DNA of 56,382 bases from Mediterraneibacter glycyrrhizinilyticus. Its GTDB lineage: Bacteria; Bacillota; Clostridia; Lachnospirales; Lachnospiraceae. Shown here one piece after another: positions 44,840 to 54,035 of this stretch (the first letter of the stretch is position 1; the number at the start of each line of letters is the position of its first letter). The notes beneath the pieces were generated by a model. That model saw only the letters and a list, made by a program, of their open reading frames with translations. It was not told the origin of the DNA and searched no databases. The position numbers and the translations under genes were made by a program. The stretch spans positions 1 through 56,382 of the forward strand of contig NZ_JACJLR010000021.1 in assembly GCF_016902345.1 (NCBI RefSeq), in the 5' to 3' direction.

Positions 44840-47023
44840 ATGAGCATTATATACGACGACATGCAGAAAACGATCACCCTTCATACAAAAAAAACGACTT
44901 ATCAGATGCAGATAGACAGGTTCGGGTTCCTGCTGCATCTGTACTATGGAAAACGTGCGGAAGGGTGCATGGATTATCTGCTGACCTATTACGACAGAGG
45001 ATTTTCAGGAAACCCGTATGATGCGGGGAACGATAAAACTTATTCTATGGATTCACTGCCTCAGGAGTTCCCGTCCCTTGGAACAGGGGACTACCGGACT
45101 CCGGCGTGTATCATTAAAAATCCGGATCATACCTACAGCAGTGACTTTCGCTACGAGAGTCACTGCATAAAAGAAGGAAAATATGCGCTGAAGGGTCTTC
45201 CGGCAGTCTATGCCGATGACGACGAGGCGCAGACCCTGGAAGTCGTGCTTATTGACCGGGTATCCGGTGTGCGTGCAGTGCTGCTCTACGGCGTGCTGCC
45301 GGAGTATGATGTGATCACACGAAGCGTGGAGATCATCAACGGGAGCAAAGGACGCATCTCGGTCAAGAAGCTTGCGCCGGCATGTCTTGACATGGTCGGC
45401 GGAGAATACGATTTCCTTACGTTCTACGGGCGCCATGCGATGGAGAGAAATCTCCAGAGGATGCCTGTCGGACACGGCGTTCAGAAGATCGGGAGCCTGA
45501 GAGGGACTTCCAGCCACCAGTACAATCCTGCAGTCATCCTTGCGGAGCGCGAGACGACGGAGGATGCAGGCGGATGCTGGGCAATGTCCTTTGTATACAG
45601 CGGCGGTTTCCAGAGTGAAGCAGGTCAGGACCAGTATTACCAGACCAGGCTGCTCATGGGATTCAGTGAGGAGCAGTTCGCCTACCCTCTGCACCCCGGC
45701 GAATCACTCCAGTCACCGGAAGTCATCATGAGTTATTCTTCGGAAGGGCTGGCAAAACTCTCCCAGAACCTTCACCGCTGCATGCGCACACACCTGTGCA
45801 GAGGCAAGTACAAGGAAGTGGTCCGCCCGATCCTTCTCAACAGCTGGGAGGCATCCTACTTCGACTTTACCGGCGATTCTCTGCTGAAGCTTGCTAAAGA
45901 GGCAGCCGACCTGGGGATAGAGATGTTCGTTATGGACGACGGCTGGTTCGGCAACAGAGACAGTGATCTCCGCGGTCTGGGAGACTGGAAGGTCAACGAG
46001 GAAAAACTGGGCTGCACGCTCGGCGAACTGATCTCCAAGATCAATGAGATGGGGCTGAAATTCGGTATCTGGATCGAGCCGGAGATGGTAAATGAGGACA
46101 GCGAACTCTACCGCGAGCATCCGGACTGGGCATTTGTGATCCCGGGACGCCGTCCGAACCGTTCCAGACATCAGCTTGTCCTTGATTTTTCAAGAAAAGA
46201 GATCGTGGATTATATCTATGAGCAGATCTGCGGCGTCCTGGATCAGGGCAATGTGGAATACATCAAGTGGGACATGAACCGGAGCCTTGCAGATGTCTAT
46301 TCTGCGACAGCGGACAGCCAGGGGAGGGTTCTTCACGATTATGTTCTGGGTCTCTATGATTTCCTTGAGCGCCTGGTCAACCGGTACCCCAACATCCTGA
46401 TCGAGGGGTGCAGCGGCGGCGGCGGACGCTTTGACGCGGGAATGCTCTACTATACGCCACAGATCTGGTGCAGCGACAACACGGATCCCATCGACAGACT
46501 GCGGATCCAGTACGGAACCTCCTTCATCTACCCTGCGTCTTCCATGGGTGCACATGTCTCGGCATCGCCAAACCATCAGACGGGAAGGATCACACCGATG
46601 GAGACGAGAGGAATGGTGGCAATGGCCGGAACGTTCGGCTATGAGCTGAACCTCAATGAGATCAGCCGGGAGGAGAAGGATGAGATCCGCCGCCAGATCG
46701 CCGAGTATAAGAAGTATGCGGCTCTGGTCCAGAGAGGGCTTTACTACCGGCTCACCAATCCACAGACGGACAATCAGGGAGCCTGGGAATTCGTCTCAGA
46801 AGACCAGAAAGAAGCTCTGGTGCAGGTGGTCGGCATAAGAAAACATGCCAACATGACCGTGGATTACATCAAGGTCAGAGGACTGAAAGAAAACGCGATG
46901 TACCGCGAGACGGAAAGCGGAAGACTGTACAACAGCACCGCGCTTGCCGAGGCAGGACTGCCGAAACCGGTGCTGCATGGAGAGTATCAGCCGTATCAGT
47001 GGCACTTTGTGCTGGAGGAGTAG
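44840..47023 (+). CDS. Alpha-galactosidase, GH36
   Basis: The 727-residue glycosidase has an N-terminal beta-sandwich, then the TIM barrel with FVMDDGWFG, the catalytic nucleophile Asp478 in KWDMNR, and the acid/base in SDNTDPIDR (D546 or D549). It is cytosolic (no signal peptide) and releases galactose from melibiose, raffinose and stachyose imported by the transporter encoded upstream. From raffinose the other product is sucrose, the substrate expected for the next gene. GCAGGAGGAAG precedes ATG 44840. Confidence 0.95.
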   Translation: MSIIYDDMQKTITLHTKKTTYQMQIDRFGFLLHLYYGKRAEGCMDYLLTYYDRGFSGNPYDAGNDKTYSMDSLPQEFPSLGTGDYRTPACIIKNPDHTYSSDFRYESHCIKEGKYALKGLPAVYADDDEAQTLEVVLIDRVSGVRAVLLYGVLPEYDVITRSVEIINGSKGRISVKKLAPACLDMVGGEYDFLTFYGRHAMERNLQRMPVGHGVQKIGSLRGTSSHQYNPAVILAERETTEDAGGCWAMSFVYSGGFQSEAGQDQYYQTRLLMGFSEEQFAYPLHPGESLQSPEVIMSYSSEGLAKLSQNLHRCMRTHLCRGKYKEVVRPILLNSWEASYFDFTGDSLLKLAKEAADLGIEMFVMDDGWFGNRDSDLRGLGDWKVNEEKLGCTLGELISKINEMGLKFGIWIEPEMVNEDSELYREHPDWAFVIPGRRPNRSRHQLVLDFSRKEIVDYIYEQICGVLDQGNVEYIKWDMNRSLADVYSATADSQGRVLHDYVLGLYDFLERLVNRYPNILIEGCSGGGGRFDAGMLYYTPQIWCSDNTDPIDRLRIQYGTSFIYPASSMGAHVSASPNHQTGRITPMETRGMVAMAGTFGYELNLNEISREEKDEIRRQIAEYKKYAALVQRGLYYRLTNPQTDNQGAWEFVSEDQKEALVQVVGIRKHANMTVDYIKVRGLKENAMYRETESGRLYNSTALAEAGLPKPVLHGEYQPYQWHFVLEE

Positions 47024-47046
47024 TCTGCCGGTAACAGACTAAGGGC

Positions 47047-47108
47047 GTTCCCGGTCTGTATATCACATCGCAAAACCGCTTTGTTCATGCGATATACAGA
47101 TCGGGAAC
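47047..47108 (+). promoter_or_regulatory. 18-bp hairpin between the alpha-galactosidase and amylosucrase genes
   Basis: GTTCCCGGTCTGTATATC pairs with GATATACAGATCGGGAAC (47047-47064/47091-47108, one G-U). TTGTCTTATTCT follows. It may be a terminator with weak read-through, so the GH13 gene could be partly uncoupled from the operon. Confidence 0.6.
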
Positions 47109-47222
47109 TTGTCTTATTCTAACCGGTAAATAAAAGTATACAGATCAGAAGAACTATCCTGAAACTGTGTTGTAACGGTCGGGTGTTTATAGAAATCTCA
47201 TACAAGGAAGGGGACGGCAAAA

Positions 47223-49337
47223 ATGGCTAAGAGGAGAACGACAGTTAGCGCGAAAGCGGCGGAGAAGCCGACGGAGGCAAAGGCAGCAGCGAAAAAGCCG
47301 GCAGAAGAGGCGTCAGCAAAGAAGCCGGAGACAAAGAAGACGACAGTGCAGGCAGCAGCGAAAAAGGCAGAGACAAAGAAGCCTACAGAAGAGCCGGCGG
47401 GGAAGAAGCCGGCGGCCAAGGCAGCAGTGCAGAAGACTGTTCAGCCCGATCAGAAGAAGGCTGCAGCTGCACTGGCACAGGGAGTGAAGAAAGTTCAGGC
47501 GGCGAGGGAAGAGTCTGACAGGGTCTTTGCAGAGCGCCTGAAAAGGCACCACGACGAGCTGAGATGGCTGTACATGGAGCTGTATGACAACGATGACATG
47601 TTCGCAGAACTCTGCGACCAGATGAAGCAGTATTATGACCAGAGAAATGAAAAGCTGAAAAAGCTGGATGCAGACCGCGAGGCGGCGGGAGAATGGTACC
47701 GGAAGCGCGATATGCTGGGCATGATGATGTATATCGATAATTTTGCCGGCAATATCAAAGGTGTTCAGGAAAAACTTTCTTATCTCGAAGAGTGCAATGT
47801 GAACTATATCCATCTGATGCCCTTCCTGGATTCTCCGAAAGGAAGGTCGGACGGTGGATACGCAGTCGCAGATTTCCGGAAGGTAAAACCGGATCTGGGT
47901 ACTATGGAAGACCTTGCCGAACTGGCGGAGAAGTGCCATGACAAGGGCATCAGCCTGTGCATGGATTTTGTCATGAACCATACATCCGAGGATCATGAGT
48001 GGGCGAAGAAGGCGCGTCAGGGAGACGGCGAGTACATGAGCCGCTACTTCTTCTACGCAGATCCTTCTATCCCGCAGGAATATGAGAAGACAGTTCCGCA
48101 GGTGTTCCCGACCACAGCGCCGGGGAACTTTACCTACCTGCCGGAGATGGGGCATTATGTGATGACCACATTCTACCCCTATCAGTGGGACCTGAACTAC
48201 CGCAATCCGAGGGTGTTCAATGAGATGATGTACAATTTTCTCTATCTCGCCAATCAGGGAATGGATATCATCCGTATCGACGCCGTGCCCTATATCTGGA
48301 AAGAACTGGGGACGAACTGCCGGAACCTGCCCCAGGTACACACGATCGTCCGCATGATGCGTATGATCGGTGAGATCGTATGCCCGGGTATCGTTCTCCT
48401 GGGCGAGGTTGTCATGGAGCCGGATAAGGTGGCTCCGTACTTCGGAACCGTAGAGAAGCCGGAGTGCCATATGCTCTATAACGTAACGACCATGGCGACC
48501 ACATGGCATACTGTGGCGACGAGGGACATCCGGCTGCTGAGAAAACAGATGGATATCGTCTGTGCCCTTCCGAGAGAATATACATTCCTCAACTATCTGC
48601 GGTGCCACGACGACATCGGCTGGGGGCTTGACTATGATACCCTGAAAGGCTGGGGGATGGAGGAAGTACCTCATAAAAAGTACCTCAATGATTATTTCCA
48701 GGGCAAGACCGAGGGAAGCGTCAGCCGGGGCGAGCTCTACAACGAGGACCTTGTGACCGGAGACGCGAGATTCTGTGCCACGACTGCATCCATGTGCGGC
48801 GTGGAGAGCGCAGGATTCGAGCAGGATGAGGAAAAGATGGACTGGGCGATCCGGAAGGATCTGATGCTCCATGCGTACATGTTCACACAGTCAGGCATCC
48901 CCATGCTCTACAGCGGAGACGAGGTCGGTCAGGTCAATGACTATACCTACAAGGAGGATCCCGATAAGGCTCCGGATTCCAGATATATCCACAGAGGAAA
49001 GTTTGACTGGGATCTGGTTGAGAACATCAAAGATGAAAAGAGCGTTCAGGGACGGATCTTTGACGGGCTTGAACTGCTCGAGAAGATCAGAAGGACTGAG
49101 GCGGTCTTTAATACAGACGCGGAAGTGTACACGAAGGACTACGACGATACTTCCATCCTCTGGATCGTGAGAAAGGCAGAAGGAGAAGAACTCCACGCTG
49201 TATTTAATTTCAGCGATGAAGGCAGGACCATCTGGATGCCGGAGAAGGCGGAATACACCGATCTGGTCACAGGAAAGAGAGAAGTGACGGAAACGGTGGG
49301 ACTGTCCGGATGGGATTTTGTGTGGATGAAACGGTGA
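47223..49337 (+). CDS. Amylosucrase-like GH13 enzyme with Ala/Lys-rich tail
   Basis: The 704-residue protein begins with an approximately 95-residue tail of Lys, Ala, Glu and Pro (repeated AAKKPAEE and KKAETKKPTEE-type units), like a histone H1 tail. A GH13 enzyme with amylosucrase layout follows: helical N-domain, then RIDAVPYIWKELG with the nucleophile Asp (about 354), LLGEVV with the acid Glu (about 395) and the amylosucrase-type RCHDDIGWG. It would convert sucrose to an alpha-glucan and fructose. A GH13 alpha-glucosidase cannot be excluded. AAGGAAGGGG precedes ATG 47223. It ends four bases before the opposing LysR gene. Confidence 0.85.
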   Translation: MAKRRTTVSAKAAEKPTEAKAAAKKPAEEASAKKPETKKTTVQAAAKKAETKKPTEEPAGKKPAAKAAVQKTVQPDQKKAAAALAQGVKKVQAAREESDRVFAERLKRHHDELRWLYMELYDNDDMFAELCDQMKQYYDQRNEKLKKLDADREAAGEWYRKRDMLGMMMYIDNFAGNIKGVQEKLSYLEECNVNYIHLMPFLDSPKGRSDGGYAVADFRKVKPDLGTMEDLAELAEKCHDKGISLCMDFVMNHTSEDHEWAKKARQGDGEYMSRYFFYADPSIPQEYEKTVPQVFPTTAPGNFTYLPEMGHYVMTTFYPYQWDLNYRNPRVFNEMMYNFLYLANQGMDIIRIDAVPYIWKELGTNCRNLPQVHTIVRMMRMIGEIVCPGIVLLGEVVMEPDKVAPYFGTVEKPECHMLYNVTTMATTWHTVATRDIRLLRKQMDIVCALPREYTFLNYLRCHDDIGWGLDYDTLKGWGMEEVPHKKYLNDYFQGKTEGSVSRGELYNEDLVTGDARFCATTASMCGVESAGFEQDEEKMDWAIRKDLMLHAYMFTQSGIPMLYSGDEVGQVNDYTYKEDPDKAPDSRYIHRGKFDWDLVENIKDEKSVQGRIFDGLELLEKIRRTEAVFNTDAEVYTKDYDDTSILWIVRKAEGEELHAVFNFSDEGRTIWMPEKAEYTDLVTGKREVTETVGLSGWDFVWMKR

Positions 49338-49341
49338 AAGA

Positions 49342-50208
49342 TCAGGGATTCTGATCAGACAATGCTTCAAAGTACCGGACTAAAAACTGTTTAAAAGATC
49401 TAGCAAGACCGGTCTGATAACGGCTGGGATCTGAAGTGAGATAAACGACTCGCTCCAGACCCCAGCCGTTTAGTTTTTTCAGGACAAGAGAGCGGTTCCC
49501 GTGGATATAGTTCCAGCTTATGGCAGGGACGAGAGAGATCCCGAGCCCTTTTTCCACAAACTCGCACTGGAGATAGGAATTGTTCACAGTGGTAGAGCGC
49601 TCCGGTCCTGTCAGACCTGCTGCCTCAAAAAAGCCGGAGAGCATCACGCCAAGACTGCTTGAGAGCGACGGCAGAACATAAGGATAATCCAGTGTATCCT
49701 CAAAAGAGACGGTCTCACAGGAGGCGAGAGGATGGCCTTTGGGCAGTGCAAGGAGGATGTCTTCGCGCAGAAGGAGCTGCTCGTCTGCAGAAAAAGAAGT
49801 CTTCTCTGCTGCAGATGCCGCCCTTATCAGAAGATCAAACTGCTCCTTTTTAAGATCAAGCGGATACGCGTGAAGGATCAGGATCTCGGCATGGGGATGC
49901 TCCGCCTGGAAAAGCTGGAGGATGGAGGGGAGGAGCTGGGAACAGGCCTCTACGCCGACGGAAAGGTGCAGATCAGGAGTGTGGTTGGATTCGTCCAGCT
50001 CTCTTCCCAGATCCTGCCACTCTGCCAGGATCTGCCGGGCATGATCCATAAAAATGGTCCCGTTCTGGTTCAGAACGATCCTTTTCCCGTACCGGTCAAA
50101 TAAAGGATACCCCAGTTCTTTCTCAGCGTCAGCAATCAGGCGGCTGAGTGCCGGCTGCGCGATGAAAAGTTCACGGGCGGAGCGGGAGTTGTTTTGAGGT
50201 GAGATCAA
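49342..50208 (-). CDS. LysR family regulator with problematic start
   Basis: The 288-residue frame begins at TTG 50208, directly against the esterase start, and has most of a LysR protein: second half of the winged helix (ARELFIAQPALSRLI), then the ligand domain (about 90-285). The first helix of the HTH is missing from this start. In the same frame upstream there is HYHFFHLISPQNNSR, which fits the missing N-terminus, but this region is antisense to the esterase gene and has no ATG; only CTG or TTG codons could serve. Either the gene starts at a rare codon inside the neighbour or it has lost its start. Target probably the divergent esterase gene. Confidence 0.75.
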   Translation of the reverse strand: MISPQNNSRSARELFIAQPALSRLIADAEKELGYPLFDRYGKRIVLNQNGTIFMDHARQILAEWQDLGRELDESNHTPDLHLSVGVEACSQLLPSILQLFQAEHPHAEILILHAYPLDLKKEQFDLLIRAASAAEKTSFSADEQLLLREDILLALPKGHPLASCETVSFEDTLDYPYVLPSLSSSLGVMLSGFFEAAGLTGPERSTTVNNSYLQCEFVEKGLGISLVPAISWNYIHGNRSLVLKKLNGWGLERVVYLTSDPSRYQTGLARSFKQFLVRYFEALSDQNP

Positions 50209-51537
50209 ATGGAAAAAGTGATAGTGAAGACAAAGCAGGGAAGGGTATCAGGGCAGCGTTTCGGACGCTTTGTCGAGTTTAAGGGGATCCCGTATGGAAA
50301 GGCAGAAAGATTTTGCGAAGCTGTGATGTATCAGTGGGAGGGCGTGCTGGACTGCACAGAGTTCGGGAAAAAAGCACTTCAGTTCCCGGCGCCGCTCCCG
50401 CAGCTGCCCGAGCCTGAACCGGAGGAACATTTCGGAGAGGACTGTCTGAACCTGAACATTTATACGCCGGATATCAGCAGGAGCCTTCCGGTGCTGGTCG
50501 ATATCCACGGAGGAGCATTTCAGAACGGGAGCAACCGGGATCACACTCCGGATAAAATGACAGAGGATAAAGATATCGTGTATGTGAACCTGAATTACCG
50601 CCTAGGGGTATTCGGATACCTGTATCTCGGACAGATCCTGGGAGAAAAGTACCGGACGAGCGGGAATAACGGGCTTACAGATCAGCTTCTCGCCCTGCGC
50701 TGGGTCCATGAAAATATCAGTGCTTTCGGAGGTGATCCGCAGCGGGTCACCGTGATGGGAGCGTCTGCAGGTGCAAAATCGATCGCGGCTCTTATGATGT
50801 TTCCCGAGAGCAGGACATATTTTTCACAGGCGCTGCTCTCCAGTGGAGCATATCAGTGCATCCGGGATGAAAGAACGGCAGAAAAAGTGGCAGAGCGATA
50901 TCTGGAGATCCTCGAGATCCGGGATCCGTCAGAGATCCTGACGATGGATGCGGAAAGCCTTCTTCAGGCACAGAAAGAGTTGTGTTCTGCAGGAGAGAGC
51001 ACCTGCGTTTTCGGACCTGTCGCGGACGGTCTGTTCGGGATCAACGCGGAGACAGCGAAAGAAGATCACGAGAAACTCTGCAGGGATGTTATCTGTGAAA
51101 AAGGGATCTGTGATGAAGAGAAAAAGAAAGAAATCTGGATAAAGATCTTTTCCGACTATATGTACCGCACATACAGCGAACGGATGGCAAAGATCCTGAT
51201 GCGAAACGGGAGCACGGTGTACAAATATTCTATGGAATACGCACCGGCCCTTCACTGCCAGGACCAGTCCTTTGCCTTTGAGACCAAAGACGGGGGAGAG
51301 ATGTACAGGGACGGATCGACCCTTGAAGAGAGAAATCGCCTAGGGCGTACGATATTTGAGGCATATACGAACTTTATCCGGACGGGCGACCCGAACGGCG
51401 CGGGAGTCCCGTACTGGAGCGAGTACAGGGAAGGGGGATTCCTGCAGATGAACTGGGATGCAGTATCAGGAGAAGCGCCAGAGGAAGCGGATGACACACT
51501 GAAGAGATTCCCGGAACAGGTGTACCGGCTGAGATAA
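50209..51537 (+). CDS. Type-B carboxylesterase
   Basis: The 442-residue enzyme has the alpha/beta hydrolase layout of carboxylesterases: FKGIPYGKAERF, EDCLNLNIYTP, the oxyanion DIHGGAF, the nucleophile Ser186 in GASAGAKS (usually GESAG), and His349 in ALHCQDQSF. The section between PVADG (near 270) and the catalytic acid is shortened; the acid may be the Glu in FGINAET. The protein is about 50 residues shorter than usual, so activity should be checked. GAGGTGA precedes ATG 50209. No signal peptide. Confidence 0.85.
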   Translation: MEKVIVKTKQGRVSGQRFGRFVEFKGIPYGKAERFCEAVMYQWEGVLDCTEFGKKALQFPAPLPQLPEPEPEEHFGEDCLNLNIYTPDISRSLPVLVDIHGGAFQNGSNRDHTPDKMTEDKDIVYVNLNYRLGVFGYLYLGQILGEKYRTSGNNGLTDQLLALRWVHENISAFGGDPQRVTVMGASAGAKSIAALMMFPESRTYFSQALLSSGAYQCIRDERTAEKVAERYLEILEIRDPSEILTMDAESLLQAQKELCSAGESTCVFGPVADGLFGINAETAKEDHEKLCRDVICEKGICDEEKKKEIWIKIFSDYMYRTYSERMAKILMRNGSTVYKYSMEYAPALHCQDQSFAFETKDGGEMYRDGSTLEERNRLGRTIFEAYTNFIRTGDPNGAGVPYWSEYREGGFLQMNWDAVSGEAPEEADDTLKRFPEQVYRLR

Positions 51538-51611
51538 ATGTGAGGTTGAGGCCGCCCGGAGACCAGGTCCGGTCCCTCTGATGATAAAGATAAAACAGTC
51601 AGGAGAGAAAA

Positions 51612-52526
51612 ATGGAACTGTCGCTTATTATTTTAAAACAGATCATACTTATGTTCATCTATATGATGATCGGATTTCTTCTGTACAAAAAGAAGTTTGT
51701 TACAGAGCAGGGGAGTAAAGAACTGGGGAAGATCCTGCTCTATGTGATCCTGCCGGTGGTGATCGTGAAAGCATATCTTGTCACGTTCTCTGTGGAACTG
51801 CTGAAGGGACTGGTACTGTCCTTTATGGCGTCGCTGCTGGCACTTCTGCTGTCCATGATCCTGTCAAGAGTGGTGTTTGGGAGCAGATATCCGATCGAAC
51901 AGTTCAGCAGTGCATTTTCCAACGCGGGTTTTATCGGGATCCCGCTGGTGGAGATGACGTTCAACGATTCCATGGCGGTGTTTTACGTCTCGTCATTTGT
52001 TGCGCTTTTGAACATCCTGCAGTGGACGTACGGCATCGTGGTCATGACGGGAAAGAAGGACAGTATCGCATTAAAGAAGATAACCACCAACCCGATCATC
52101 ATCAGTTTCCTGCTGGGGATCCTCCTTTTCTTCCTTCCGGTTGAACTGTCGGAAGTGCTGGACAGTGCAGTCGCTGCGATCGCGTCCATGAACGCACCGG
52201 TGGCGATGATCATCCTAGGAATCTATCTGGCGCAGATGAAACTGAGAGACCTCTTTACAGACAGGGCCGTATATCTGTGCGCTTTGATGCGCCTGATCGT
52301 GATACCGCTGGCAACGGCGGCGGTCCTGGCGCTGATCCCGGGGAATGAGATGCTGAAGATGTCGGTCCTGATCGTTGCGGCGACGCCGGTGGGATCAAAT
52401 GTTGCGATATTTGCCCAGATGGAGGGGCTGGATCATACGCAGGCGGTGAAGGATATCTGTCTGAGCACGGTGCTCTGTATCGTGACGATACCGGTGGTGG
52501 TGACGGCTGCAGGGGTGATATTGTAA
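51612..52526 (+). CDS. AEC family transporter (auxin efflux carrier-like)
   Basis: The 304-residue membrane protein has ten hydrophobic segments in two halves, with the FSSAFSNAGFIGIPLVE-like motif (here QFSSAFSNAGFIGIPLVE) and PVGSNVAIFAQ in the second half. Family members move organic acids such as malate or auxin-like compounds in plants and bacteria. The substrate here is unknown. AGGAGAG precedes ATG 51612. It is on the same strand as the esterase, 74 bp downstream, and may be co-transcribed. Confidence 0.9.
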   Translation: MELSLIILKQIILMFIYMMIGFLLYKKKFVTEQGSKELGKILLYVILPVVIVKAYLVTFSVELLKGLVLSFMASLLALLLSMILSRVVFGSRYPIEQFSSAFSNAGFIGIPLVEMTFNDSMAVFYVSSFVALLNILQWTYGIVVMTGKKDSIALKKITTNPIIISFLLGILLFFLPVELSEVLDSAVAAIASMNAPVAMIILGIYLAQMKLRDLFTDRAVYLCALMRLIVIPLATAAVLALIPGNEMLKMSVLIVAATPVGSNVAIFAQMEGLDHTQAVKDICLSTVLCIVTIPVVVTAAGVIL

Positions 52527-52535
52527 AGAAATAAT

Positions 52536-52564
52536 TTGACATTCGCAGACCGAGCAACTATAAT
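52536..52564 (+). promoter_or_regulatory. Consensus glnA promoter
   Basis: TTGACA (52536-52541), 17 bp, TATAAT (52559-52564). The leader is about 125 nt and contains the hairpin below, so control after initiation is likely. Confidence 0.85.
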
Positions 52565-52575
52565 AATGACGAAAC

Positions 52576-52614
52576 AAGGGCGTTTCCCATAGGCGGAGAA
52601 CGCCCTTTTGTGTT
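52576..52614 (+). promoter_or_regulatory. Terminator-like leader hairpin of glnA (candidate ANTAR target)
   Basis: AAGGGCGTT pairs with AACGCCCTT, with TCC/GGA inside, followed by TTTTGTGTT. The hairpin lies in the glnA 5' leader, where a terminator would act as an attenuator. A second weak stem (AGCGT/ACGCT, 52623-52627/52639-52643) follows. The ANTAR regulator encoded after glnA could control it. Confidence 0.55.
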
Positions 52615-52696
52615 ATATTGAGAGCGTATTCGGAAAGAACGCTGCATCGGGCGGAGTGGATGAGTCCGGCAGGGGATGAAAAGGAGGTTTTGATCT

Positions 52697-54031
52697 ATGC
52701 AGGAGTATACGAAAGAAGATATCCTCAGGATCGTGGAAGAGGAAGATGTGGAATTTATACGTCTTCAGTTTACGGATATCTTTGGAACGATGAAAAATAT
52801 GGCAGTAACTGTAAGCCAGCTTGAGAAGGCGATGGATAACAGATGTATGTTTGATGTTTCTTCTCTGGAGGGACTTTCGGGGGAGGAAGATTCGGATATG
52901 TATCTCTATCCGGACCTGAGTACGTTTGAGATCTTTCCGTGGAGACCCCAGCAGGGGAAAGTGGCAAGGTTCATCTGCGATGTATACCGTGAGGATGGAA
53001 CACCGTATGAGGTGGATCCGCGCCATGTCCTGAAAAAAGAGATCGCCAGCGCGGAAAAAATGGGATACACCATGTATGTGGGGCCGGAATGTGAATTTTT
53101 CCTTTTCCATACGGACGAAGACGGGATGCCCACAACGCTGACCCATGAGCAGGGCGGATATTTCGATGTGGGGCCTCTTGACCTGGGAGAAAACGCCAGG
53201 AGAGATATGATCCTGACGCTGGAAGATATGGGATTTGAGATCATTTCCTCCCATCACGAGATCGCGCCCGCACAGCACGAGATTGACTTCCGGTATGACG
53301 AAGCACTTGTGACGGCGGACAATCTGATGACCTTTAAGATGGTGGTCAAAACGATCGCCAAACGGCATGGGCTGCACGCCACATTTATGCCGAAACCGAA
53401 GATGGAGACATACGGTTCGGGAATGCATATCAACATATCACTCAGCAGAGAAGATGGGAGCAATGCATTCCGGGATAAAAATGACAGGAACGGGCTGAGT
53501 CTGGAAGGGTACTATTTTATCGGTGGTCTGATGAAGCATATGAAAGCGATCACCTGTATCACAAACCCGACAGTCAATTCCTACAAACGTTTCATCCCCG
53601 GGTATGAAGCGCCGGTCTATATGGGATGGTCGGCGAAGACAAGAGGTCCCCTTATCCGTGTCACTACTGGCAGCGGAGACAATACAAGGATCGAGCTGCG
53701 CAGCCCCGATGCCACGGCAAACCCGTATCTGGCGCTTGCAGTCATCCTGAGAGCGGGACTGGACGGTATAAAGAATGAGATCATGCCTCCGGAAAATATT
53801 GATGAGAATATCCAGAAGATGACCCAGGAACAGAGAGATGCTCTCCATATCGAGGAGCTTCCCAGATCTCTCAAGGCCGCGGTGGCAGAACTGGAAGAAG
53901 ACGAGCTGGTCTGCGATGTACTTGGAGAAAAACTGGCGGCCAAGATCATAGCAGCACACAGAAAAGAATACCGTGATTACTATATGCAGGTAACAGACTG
54001 GGAAATAGAAAACTATCTTTACAAGGTGTGA
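52697..54031 (+). CDS. glnA: Glutamine synthetase, type I
   Basis: The 444-residue enzyme makes glutamine from glutamate, ammonia and ATP. Landmarks are RLQFTDIFGTMKN at the start, the metal/substrate motifs GPECEFFLF, GSGMHINISL, and NSYKRFIPGYEAPVY with the active-site Arg in SAKTRGPLIR. It is the short GSI-alpha type without the adenylylation Tyr loop of enteric GlnA. ATG 52697 lies after AAAAGGAGG. Transcription starts at a consensus promoter with a terminator-like leader, and an ANTAR protein follows, so antitermination by nitrogen status is likely. Confidence 0.96.
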   Translation: MQEYTKEDILRIVEEEDVEFIRLQFTDIFGTMKNMAVTVSQLEKAMDNRCMFDVSSLEGLSGEEDSDMYLYPDLSTFEIFPWRPQQGKVARFICDVYREDGTPYEVDPRHVLKKEIASAEKMGYTMYVGPECEFFLFHTDEDGMPTTLTHEQGGYFDVGPLDLGENARRDMILTLEDMGFEIISSHHEIAPAQHEIDFRYDEALVTADNLMTFKMVVKTIAKRHGLHATFMPKPKMETYGSGMHINISLSREDGSNAFRDKNDRNGLSLEGYYFIGGLMKHMKAITCITNPTVNSYKRFIPGYEAPVYMGWSAKTRGPLIRVTTGSGDNTRIELRSPDATANPYLALAVILRAGLDGIKNEIMPPENIDENIQKMTQEQRDALHIEELPRSLKAAVAELEEDELVCDVLGEKLAAKIIAAHRKEYRDYYMQVTDWEIENYLYKV

Positions 54032-54035
54032 CACC

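Noticed and set aside
47313..48872. 519-codon minus-strand frame inside the amylosucrase gene
   Set aside because: It is the shadow of a strongly supported GH13 gene and shows no family pattern.
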